DNA from: Bacteroidia bacterium
Lineage (GTDB): Bacteria; Bacteroidota; Bacteroidia; Cytophagales; Cyclobacteriaceae
Direction: 5' to 3'
Assembly (NCBI GenBank): GCA_012031955.1
Contig: JAAURZ010000207.1
Location: 1-5,507 of the forward strand
DNA: 5,507 nucleotides
Made by a program: the position numbers and the translations under genes. The notes under the pieces were generated by a model. It had not been told where the DNA came from and searched no databases. It saw only the letters and a program-made list of their open reading frames with translations. Below are positions 1 through 5,507 of this stretch, piece by piece (the first letter of the stretch is position 1; the number at the start of each line of letters is the position of its first letter).

Positions 1-422
1 CGCGCGTCGAGCCATGCTGTGGCAGCCCCGGTTTGTTTCAGATAGTGATGGAGTATGACCGAAGAGATAATCTCTCCTTTGGAAACAATCTGGTCGTAGC
101 CGGTGTCAAACTCCCAGTCCACTTCAAGATCATTTTTGATTTCATAGAATATCTCTTCGATAGCAACAAAAATGGGGTGATCTTTGGGAAAGAGTGATTG
201 AAGGATTTCCATGTGGCCCGATTTCAGTTCGCGCCACGCCGACTCAACGGGCCGACCTGCTCTGCGCATGGCGTGGATAGACTCCAGCGCGTTGGTGGTT
301 TTCCCGATGGCCGACACCACCACCAGCAGTTTGTCGCCGGCAAATTGACGAATGATGCGGGCTACGTTGGTAATTCCTTCTGCGGAGGCGAGAGACGCCC
401 CTCCAAACTTAAAAACCTTCAT
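1..422 (-). CDS. lysC: Aspartate kinase, N-terminal part (3' end outside window)
   Basis: Aspartate kinase phosphorylates L-aspartate with ATP, the first committed step to lysine, threonine, methionine and diaminopimelate, in the cytoplasm. Translation from the ATG at 422-420 gives 140 complete residues, open to the left edge. It begins MKVFKFGGAS, the KFGG[TAS]S nucleotide-binding signature at residues 5-10. A hydrophobic strand LLVVVSAIGKTTNALE follows at 32-47, and the conserved Gly-Glu of the aspartate-binding region lies in SKGEIISS (114-121). WLDA at 137-140 matches the start of the next conserved strand. The amino-acid-kinase fold is therefore intact so far. The regulatory ACT domains, and any homoserine dehydrogenase fusion, would lie outside, so LysC-type versus ThrA-type cannot be proven; the N-terminus looks like the monofunctional Bacteroidota type (inference). 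It is divergent from fbp across 51 bp. No clear TAnnTTTG box was found on its own strand in that gap. Confidence 0.93.
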   Translation of the reverse strand, partial: MKVFKFGGASLASAEGITNVARIIRQFAGDKLLVVVSAIGKTTNALESIHAMRRAGRPVESAWRELKSGHMEILQSLFPKDHPIFVAIEEIFYEIKNDLEVDWEFDTGYDQIVSKGEIISSVILHHYLKQTGAATAWLDA

Positions 423-427
423 TTTAG

Positions 428-457
428 TTGTACTAAATCGTTTGCGGAGTAAATTTG
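428..457 (+). promoter_or_regulatory. Probable Bacteroidota-type promoter for fbp
   Basis: TTG at 428-430 is followed by a 19-base spacer and TAAATTTG at 450-457. This fits the known Bacteroidota sigma-A consensus (TTG/TTTG about -33, TAnnTTTG about -7) exactly in the -7 element. Transcription would start around 461-464, giving a leader of only about 10-13 bases before the fbp ATG at 474. No Shine-Dalgarno sequence is visible, which is usual in this phylum. The -33 element lies within 8 bp of the divergent aspartate kinase start, so the two genes share this control region. Assigned by motif and position only. Confidence 0.6.
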
Positions 458-473
458 CCCCTAAATTCGAAGC

Positions 474-1493
474 ATGCAAAGATCAGTGTTAAATGCGAAC
501 ACGCCAAGTATTGAGACATCGCGTATAGCTCAGCCGATTGGCACGGCCCTGGACAGGTTTATCAAAAACAACCAGGACCAGTTTCAGTATGCCAGCGGCG
601 AACTCTCGCAATTGTTGCGCGATATTGCGCTGGCGAGTAAGGTGGTGAACCGCGAAGTAAACAAGGCCGGTCTCATCGATATTATGGGCGCCATGGGTTC
701 GCAAAATACTGCAGGCGACGAACAACAGAAGCTCGACGTGCTTGCCAACATCCGTTTCTCCAGGGCACTCACGAAAGGTGGCGAGGTGTGTGCGCTTATT
801 TCTGAAGAGTCCGAGTCTTTCATGGACCTCAATAACGACGGCAAATATGTGATCGCCATCGACCCGCTCGATGGCTCGTCGAACATCGACGTCAATGTTT
901 CCATCGGAACCATATTCTCTGTGTACCGGAGGAAAAGCGATGTGGGTACACCCATCACCGACGGAGACATCTTGCAGAAAGGGTCCGAGCAAGTGGCTGC
1001 GGGCTACGTGCTGTACGGATCGTCCACCATGCTGGTGTATACGACAGGCCACGGTGTAAATGGATTTACCTATGAGCCCAGCCTCGGCGAATATTTTTTA
1101 TCGCACCCTGACCTGGTGATGCCTGCCGACGGCAAAATATACTCTATCAACGAAGGGCCATCGAATTCTTTTCCGGTTGCCGTTAAGAACTACCTGCAGT
1201 TTTGCAAAGACCAGCGTTACACAGCGCGTTACATCGGATCACTCGTGGCTGACTTTCATCGCAATATGCTCAAAGGGGGGATTTACATCTATCCCGCTAC
1301 CGCCAAAGACCCGAACGGAAAGTTGCGGCTTATATATGAGTGCAACGCGCTCGCGCTTATAGCCGAACAGGCCGGCGGCATGGCCACGGATGGCGCAAAA
1401 AGGATATTAGACATTCAACCGAAAGGCCTGCACCAGCGCACACCTTTTTTTGTCGGCTCTACGCACATGGTGGAAAGCGCCATGGGCAGCTAG
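474..1493 (+). CDS. fbp: Fructose-1,6-bisphosphatase, class I
   Basis: Hydrolyses fructose 1,6-bisphosphate to fructose 6-phosphate and phosphate, the irreversible gluconeogenic step, in the cytoplasm with Mg2+. The 339-residue product is normal for the class I family. Visible family features: [12 protein letters not shown] at 81-92; the metal-binding acidic pair in ISEE (Glu111-Glu112); the signature [10 protein letters not shown] at 130-139, whose Asp130 and Asp133 are metal ligands; the substrate-site stretch [17 protein letters not shown] in the C-terminal half; and [15 protein letters not shown] with metal-ligand-type Glu289. The C-terminus PFFVGS is also typical. All catalytic positions I can place are present, with no frameshift. 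The ATG at 474 is chosen because it lies just after the promoter; an in-frame GTG at 486 is a weaker alternative. The gene is convergent with the DUF5606 gene, with 2 bp between stop codons. Confidence 0.97.
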   Translation: MQRSVLNANTPSIETSRIAQPIGTALDRFIKNNQDQFQYASGELSQLLRDIALASKVVNREVNKAGLIDIMGAMGSQNTAGDEQQKLDVLANIRFSRALTKGGEVCALISEESESFMDLNNDGKYVIAIDPLDGSSNIDVNVSIGTIFSVYRRKSDVGTPITDGDILQKGSEQVAAGYVLYGSSTMLVYTTGHGVNGFTYEPSLGEYFLSHPDLVMPADGKIYSINEGPSNSFPVAVKNYLQFCKDQRYTARYIGSLVADFHRNMLKGGIYIYPATAKDPNGKLRLIYECNALALIAEQAGGMATDGAKRILDIQPKGLHQRTPFFVGSTHMVESAMGS

Positions 1494-1495
1494 GC

Positions 1496-1935
1496 TTATT
1501 CGCCTTTTACTTCCTTTTCTTCGCCTTCTCCGGCGCCGGTGCCCTGCAAAATTTCAGGCGTGTGCTTCAGCATGATCGCATACCATTTTACCAGCTTCTT
1601 GATGTCGGATGTATACACGCGCTCTTCGTCATAATCGGGCAACACGGCCTTCATAAATGATTTCAGCTCGGCGGAATCCGATTCGCCATCCACGCCCAGG
1701 TCGTTACCAAATTCGGTATGTATCTTTTTCAGCACCTCTTCCAACGGAACGGTACCATCCTTGGAATGTGTGTAATGGAGATTTCGCTGAGTATCGACAA
1801 CCGGTGATTGGTGGTAGCTACTATCTTGGTTTTGGCGTCGTCCATCGATTCAAGGATTACGCCCGACTTGGTCGGAGCCAGAACCTTGAACAGTCCGCCC
1901 TTGCCGGAAATGGTTGCGATATCGGAAAGTGTCAT
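1496..1935 (-). CDS. DUF5606 family protein, interrupted by a frameshift
   Basis: The function of this Bacteroidota family is unknown to me. The ATG at 1935-1933 opens MTLSDIATISGKGGLFKVL, the typical family N-terminus (small beta-rich domain with ISGKxGL), and this frame stays family-like to EISI (residue 54). It then turns into junk and stops near 1729. The adjacent frame supplies the rest, down to a TAA at 1498-1496. Adding one T on the coding strand (one A beside plus-strand 1774-1775) joins them as ISIYTHSKDGTVPLEEVLKKIH, giving a 146-residue protein, a sensible family length. The second half is a predicted helical region (LKSFMKAVLPDYDEERVYTSDIKKLVKWY in two helices) ending in an acidic, Gly/Glu-rich tail. 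It lies 40 bp downstream of engB on the same strand and also has its own promoter-like site. Family assignment is from memory of the pattern; a sequencing error is likelier than true decay. Confidence 0.8.
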
Positions 1936-1961
1936 GTTACGCTTTTATTTTTTACGGGTGG

Positions 1962-1993
1962 CAAAACTAGAGATTTCATTCAGTATTTGCCAA
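1962..1993 (-). promoter_or_regulatory. Probable promoter for the DUF5606 gene, inside the engB 3' end
   Basis: Read on the minus strand, TTG at 1993-1991 is followed by a 21-base spacer and TAGTTTTG at 1969-1962, a perfect match to TAnnTTTG. Transcription would begin near 1957, about 20 bases before the ATG at 1935. The -33 element sits in the last codons of engB. The DUF5606 gene could thus be transcribed both by readthrough from engB and from this site. Motif-based call. Confidence 0.55.
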
Positions 1994-2575
1994 GGCGGCG
2001 CCAATAAACTCCAGCAGTTCGCTGCGACCCGTTCTGTCGGTAGCCGAGCTGACAATAATATGTGGGAGCGTTTCCCACGTTTCAAGCAGCGTTTGTCTGT
2101 ACAGGCGGATGTTCTTGTTCAAAACATTTTTGCTGATTTTGTCAGCCTTCGTTAGAACAAGGCAAAGGGGAACGTTCTGCTGCCCTACCCACGCAATAAA
2201 AGAGAGGTCGATGGCCTGGGGCTCCAGCCTGCAGTCGAGCAGAATGAACAGGCAGTTCAGGTTCTTACGGGTGCGCACATACTGTTCAATCATTTTCCCG
2301 AATCCTGCCCGGGTCTTTCGGCTCACCGAAGCGTAGCCGTAGCCCGGCAAGTCTACCAGGTACCAATAGTCGTCGATGATGAAATGGTTGATCGTTTGGG
2401 TTTTTCCCGGCTTGTTCGACGTCTTGGCGAGCTTCCTTTTACCCACCAGCATGTTGATGAGCGAAGACTTTCCCACGTTAGAGCGACCTATAAAGGCAAA
2501 CTCGGGCAGAACGGGTTCGGGGCACTTCCGTGTATCGGCGTAGCTAGAAACAAACTCAGATGCTTTGATTTCCAT
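1976..2575 (-). CDS. engB: Ribosome biogenesis GTP-binding protein EngB (YihA/YsxC)
   Basis: A TRAFAC-class GTPase required in bacteria for late assembly of the 50S ribosomal subunit; cytoplasmic, ribosome-associated. The 199-residue protein is the normal EngB size, and all G motifs are present: G1 GRSNVGKSS (30-38), the switch I segment PGKTQTINHF (56-65), G3 DLPGYGYA (75-82), G4 TKAD (142-145) and G5 SSAT (176-179). LLDCRLEPQAIDL (112-124) is also a typical EngB stretch. The start is placed at the ATG at 2575-2573, giving MEIKASEFVSSY, which matches the usual family N-terminus; an in-frame ATG 15 bases upstream would add MPGCP and is less likely. It is the first gene of a two-gene minus-strand run with DUF5606. 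A weak promoter-like TACTTTAA lies on the minus strand at 2604-2597 with no clear -33 partner. Confidence 0.97.
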   Translation of the reverse strand: MEIKASEFVSSYADTRKCPEPVLPEFAFIGRSNVGKSSLINMLVGKRKLAKTSNKPGKTQTINHFIIDDYWYLVDLPGYGYASVSRKTRAGFGKMIEQYVRTRKNLNCLFILLDCRLEPQAIDLSFIAWVGQQNVPLCLVLTKADKISKNVLNKNIRLYRQTLLETWETLPHIIVSSATDRTGRSELLEFIGAALANTE

Positions 2576-2749
2576 AGGACAGCCTGGCAATGGGACTTAA
2601 AGTAAAGATTGAAGGGTAAAATCGTAAGAATGTAAGATTTAAGTGCCTTATGACTCTATTTTTTTGCTGCCAAATCGCCAGTTTTTTATATATTGGCAGC
2701 TATTCTATTACATTTTTATCATAAATTTAATAGCAAATTATTTTTCGCT
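2576..2749. other. Divergent AT-rich intergenic region between engB and the OmpA-family gene
   Basis: This 174-bp gap must hold promoters for both neighbours. It becomes strongly AT-rich from about 2640 to 2749. On the plus strand there are several seven-of-eight matches to TAnnTTTG: TACATTTT at 2709-2716, TAAATTTA at 2722-2729 and TATTTTTC at 2739-2746. None has a TTG at the right 19-21 base spacing, so I cannot choose between them. On the minus strand the only candidate for engB is TACTTTAA at 2604-2597. An 8-bp inverted repeat at 2666-2700 is listed separately. No small gene is apparent. Confidence 0.5.
2666..2700. repeat. Perfect 8-bp inverted repeat in divergent intergenic gap
   Basis: GCTGCCAA at 2666-2673 is exactly mirrored by TTGGCAGC at 2693-2700, with 19 bases between the arms. 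It lies 50 bp upstream of the OmpA-family start and 91 bp upstream of the engB start. As both genes point away from it, it is not a terminator for either. It could be an operator dyad or a leader stem-loop, or chance; the arms do not extend beyond 8 bp. Confidence 0.45.
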
Positions 2750-4827
2750 ATGCACAGTATCTTTCGAGTGCTGATTTTTTTAGCTTTTTTCGGTGCCGTA
2801 CTTATCCCTGGATACGCCCAACAAGACCCCGAAACTGCACGTGAGTATGTGGAAGTGGCCGAGACCATGATCACAGAAACCAAGGCTATTGACGATGCCC
2901 GCGGTCTGATGGTGACGGCTGCCAATCTCGACACTACTTTCATTAAAGCTAACTACGAGGCCGGCCGGCTGCACATGATGACCGTCGACAAGGACCTCGC
3001 TGTAACGTTCTTCTTGCGCGTATACCGGCAGGACAAGGACTACCGATTCGATATCGAGTACATGATTGGCAGAAGCTACCAATATGGCCTCGAGTTCGAC
3101 AAGGCGATTCAATGGTATAACCTGTACAAAGAAAAGCTCGCCAAGAAAGCCAACTACCAGGGGCGCGACAAGGTGGATCTGATCACCGTAGACCGAAGCA
3201 TTTTCGAATGCGAAAACGGAAAGCTATTTGTTTCCCACCCGGGCAACTTCTCCATTGTGAACATGGGCCGCGAGATCAATTCGGAATACGAGGACTACGC
3301 GCCTGTGCTTACGGAAGCGGAAGATGAGATCGTGTTCACCAGCCGCCGCCGCGAAGACAACCTGAACGAAAACGTGGATCAGGACAACAAACCTTTCGAA
3401 GATATTTTTGTGGCACGACGCGAGAGTGGTGCGTGGAAGCGCGCGGGCAACATAGGCACCCAGGTGAATACACCGTATCATGACTCCAACCTCGGTCTTT
3501 CGCCCGACGGTAAAACGCTGTTTATCTACAAAGATGAAGGTGGCGGCGACATCTACATCTGCGAAAAGCAGACCGACGGTACGTGGGGTGCTCCCATGCC
3601 AATACCGGGCATCATCAACTCAAGCTATGAAGAAAAATCGACCACCGTGTCGGCGGATGGGCGAACAATTTACTTTGTAAGCAACAGGCCCGGCGGATAT
3701 GGTGGCACCGACATATACCGTGCTACCAAAGACAGCAAAGGGCAATGGGGCAGCGTGAAGAATCTCGGCCCGACCATAAATACGGAGTTTGATGAAGATG
3801 GCCCGTTTATGGACCTTGACGGCGTTACGCTTTACTTCAGTAGCAAGGGTCACAAAGGTATGGGTGGACACGACATCTTCAAGGCCACTTACGACCCTCA
3901 GACCAATGAATGGACTGAACCGCAGAATCTCGGGTACCCCATCAACACACCAGACGACGATATTTATTTCGTGAGTTCTAAAGATTCGAAGCGCGCCTAC
4001 TATTCGTCGGTGCGCGACGATGGAATGGGTTACACTGATATTTGACCTCGATTACCATTCCTGAGGGCCTCAAGAATACACAGCCTGTCGCAGCGACCGA
4101 CCCCGTGGAAAAGCCGCCGGTGGAGCAGCAGCCCGTGGTGGAAACTCCGGTTGAGCAGCCGAAAGAACAACCGAAGGAGCAACCCAAGAAAACGATACAA
4201 CCGCTACACTACGTAGTGACCGTGATAGACGCCGACACCAAAAATCCGATGGAGGCCAAAGTGCGCCTTGCCGGCCAGCGCGACAACGTAGTGGTAGCTT
4301 CGTCAACCATGGGTACGGGTGTATATGATTTCAGTGTGACAAGCCCACAGGCGAAAGACTACAGGCTTTCAGTGGAGAAGGAGGGATACGCGTTCGTGAA
4401 CCAGACCGTGCGCGTAGAAGGCGCCAGCGAAAACAGCAAGACGCTTACGCGCAATGTGGAGATGCAAAAGCTGCGCGCAGAAGTATCGGGTGTTCTTCGC
4501 AATCTCTATTTCGACTTCGGTAAATGGACGTTCAAAGACGAATCGTACAACGAGTTGAACAAGCTGGTGCGCATGATGTCGCAGAATCCCAACCTGAAGG
4601 TTGAAATATCCGGCCACACAGACGCAGTGGGATCAAAGAGCTATAACAAAATATTGTCGCAGCGTCGCGCCGAGGCAGTAAAAGATTATCTCACGAAAAA
4701 CAACATCGACACGCGCCGGATAACCACCATGGGGTACGGCGAAACCAAACCCCTGGTGAGCAACGACGATGAGAATGAGGGCCGTGAGATCAACCGTCGC
4801 GTCGAATTCAAGGTTCTCCAGAATTAG
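2750..4827 (+). CDS. Exported TPR / PD40 beta-propeller / OmpA-C protein (PorE-like architecture), interrupted by a frameshift
   Basis: An envelope protein likely anchored to peptidoglycan. From the ATG at 2750 it has a signal peptide (residues 1-23, hydrophobic core ending PGYA before QQDPE, no lipobox Cys), then a TPR-like helical region (about 25-135), then PD40-type propeller blades (about 180-431), each built on a SPDGKTLF- or GGTDIYRA-like motif. The frame stops at TGA 4043-4045 just after GYTDI. The next frame, open from 4042, continues with a Pro/Glu linker (4084-4195), a carboxypeptidase-regulatory or Cna-B-like beta domain (LHYVVTVIDADTKNPMEAKV onward) and an OmpA-C domain with LYFDFG, SGHTDAVGS, LSQRRAEAV and NRRVEF. 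The HTD Asp and LSxxRA Arg that grip diaminopimelate are present. Restoring 1 or 4 bases gives about 692-693 residues. The domain order matches PorE (PG1058) of the type IX secretion system, but paralogues share it, so no symbol is given. The upstream TTG at 2693 is rejected as start because it would bury the signal peptide. Confidence 0.88.
4153..4188 (+). repeat. Three degenerate 12-bp tandem units encoding EQPK
   Basis: Three consecutive 12-base units (4153-4164, 4165-4176, 4177-4188) each encode Glu-Gln-Pro-Lys, differing only at third codon positions. They form part of the flexible Pro/Glu/Lys linker between the propeller and the C-terminal domains of the OmpA-family protein. The synonymous differences suggest an old or selected repeat rather than recent slippage. 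Confidence 0.75.
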
Positions 4828-4848
4828 GATTTAACTCGCAGAACTATT

Positions 4849-4879
4849 TACCTTGCGCCCTGTTTTAACACGACAGGCG
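4849..4879 (+). promoter_or_regulatory. Possible menG promoter box and leader hairpin
   Basis: TACCTTGC at 4849-4856 resembles the Bacteroidota -7 element TAnnTTTG but lacks one T, and no -33 TTG is seen at the right distance. Immediately after it, CGCCCTGT (4856-4863) can pair with ACAGGCG (4873-4879) as seven base pairs with one bulged C and a 9-base loop, ending 6 bases before the menG ATG. It has no following T-run, so it does not look like an intrinsic terminator of the upstream gene. It may be a leader structure or chance. Confidence 0.3.
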
Positions 4880-4885
4880 ATAAGC

Positions 4886-5507
4886 ATGACCGTAGTCCCG
4901 TACAAGCAGGAAGAAACAGGCAAGAAGGAACAGGTGGCCCGGATGTTCGACAACATCAGCCATCGCTACGATTTTCTCAATCATTTTTTGAGCCTCGGCA
5001 TCGACAAGCGGTGGCGGAGGCGTGCCATCAGAAAACTGAAGATGAAAATGCCGGCCCAAATTCTCGACGTGGCCACCGGCACCGGCGATTTCGCGATACA
5101 GGCGCAAACTTCGCTGCACCCGCAGTTCATACACGGCATCGACATATCGGAGGGCATGCTCGACGTGGGCAAGAAAAAGATCGTGCAGATGAAGTTGGCG
5201 GAAAAAATTGCCCTGCGGTATGGTGACTCCGAAAATATCCCTTTCGGGGAAAATAAGTTCGACGCGGTGACCGTTGCTTTTGGAGTGAGGAACTTTGAAA
5301 ATCTGGAACGCGGCCTGCAGGAAATATACAGGGTGCTGAGCCCGGGAGGGATGCTGGTCGTGCTTGAGTTCTCGAAACCACGTGTTTTTCCCTTCAGCGT
5401 ACTGTATAACTTTTATTTTTAAGTTCATTTTGCCTAAAATCGGTCGACTTATTTCGCGAGATAGCGCGGCGTATAACTATCTGCCGGAATCTGTAGCCGC
5501 ATTCCCT
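4886..5507 (+). CDS. menG: Demethylmenaquinone methyltransferase (MenG/UbiE family), interrupted by a frameshift, 3' end outside window
   Basis: Transfers a methyl group from S-adenosylmethionine to demethylmenaquinone, the last step of menaquinone synthesis, at the cytoplasmic membrane face. The ATG at 4886 gives MTVVPYKQEE, the usual Bacteroidota N-terminus; a TTG at 4853 would add 11 unsupported residues. Family signature 1 is YDFLNHFLSLGIDKRW (28-43); SAM motif I is LDVATGTGD (60-68); Asp86 in GIDISEGML suits ribose binding; FGVRNF (132-137) follows; signature 2 is RVLSPGGMLVVLEFS (149-163). The frame ends at TAA 5420-5422 after YNFYF. Removing one T from the five-T run 5416-5420 lets the family sequence continue (FKFILPKIGRLISRD, then YNYLPESVAAFP) to the window edge, so the stop is very probably an error. 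MenG rather than UbiE is inferred from the menaquinone-only habit of Bacteroidota. It lies 58 bp downstream of the OmpA-family gene. Confidence 0.92.

Noticed and set aside
198..452. 84-residue plus-strand frame opposite the aspartate kinase
   Set aside because: It lies antisense to a well-supported kinase and shows no domain features.
489..1052. 187-residue open frame on the minus strand opposite fbp
   Set aside because: It lies wholly inside the strongly supported fbp gene, and its translation shows no recognisable domain; it is a codon-usage shadow.
1530..1539. CCGGCGCCGG palindrome as a terminator
   Set aside because: It has no loop and no T-run, and it encodes the Gly/Ala-rich tail of the DUF5606 protein.
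1496..1744. The 82-residue minus-strand frame as a separate small gene
   Set aside because: It starts in mid-domain at a TTG and continues the DUF5606 protein from the upstream frame; it is the 3' half of a frameshifted gene.
4034..4046. Programmed -1 ribosomal frameshifting in the OmpA-family gene
   Set aside because: The sequence before the TGA does not form an X XXY YYZ slippery heptamer, and I saw no clear downstream pseudoknot.
4042..4827. Independent OmpA-family gene starting at TTG 4042, overlapping the upstream TGA
   Set aside because: The overlap resembles translational coupling, but the start is inside a propeller blade and the product has no signal peptide, so a broken single gene fits better.
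4865..5428. 187-residue open frame on the minus strand opposite menG
   Set aside because: Antisense to a clear methyltransferase, with low-complexity His/Pro-rich stretches and no family features.

Overview
The window reads as ordinary chromosome from a member of the Bacteroidota, most likely a Cytophagales-like bacterium with a moderate-to-high GC content for the phylum. The evidence is a DUF5606 gene (a family I know only from Bacteroidota), a signal-peptide-bearing TPR / PD40-propeller / OmpA envelope protein of the kind that phylum makes in quantity, a MenG-type methyltransferase, and promoter-like elements matching the Bacteroidota sigma-A consensus (TTG, 19-21 bases, TAnnTTTG). The order-level placement is inference from protein style, not a search.

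Layout from left to right: the 5' part of an aspartate kinase gene (minus strand, running off the left edge); a 51-bp divergent intergenic gap with a good promoter; class I fructose-1,6-bisphosphatase (plus); a DUF5606 gene (minus, convergent with fbp, only 2 bp between the stops); the ribosome-assembly GTPase EngB (minus, upstream of and same direction as DUF5606); a 174-bp divergent AT-rich gap with an inverted repeat; a large exported TPR-propeller-OmpA protein (plus); and a menaquinone-pathway methyltransferase (plus, running off the right edge). No tRNA, rRNA, CRISPR array, insertion sequence or phage gene was seen.

The genes are housekeeping: amino-acid biosynthesis (aspartate kinase), gluconeogenesis (Fbp), 50S subunit assembly (EngB), menaquinone synthesis (MenG) and a peptidoglycan-anchored envelope protein. 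They do not form one pathway.

The most striking feature is that three of the six genes (DUF5606, the OmpA-family protein, menG) are broken by a single frameshift each, every time at a short A/T run or a tiny AT-rich repeat, with family-like sequence resuming immediately in the other frame. I read this mainly as uncorrected sequencing or assembly error rather than biology, so these genes are annotated at full span with the frameshift flagged. I found no convincing undescribed system; the most biologically interesting item is the PorE-like domain order of the envelope protein.
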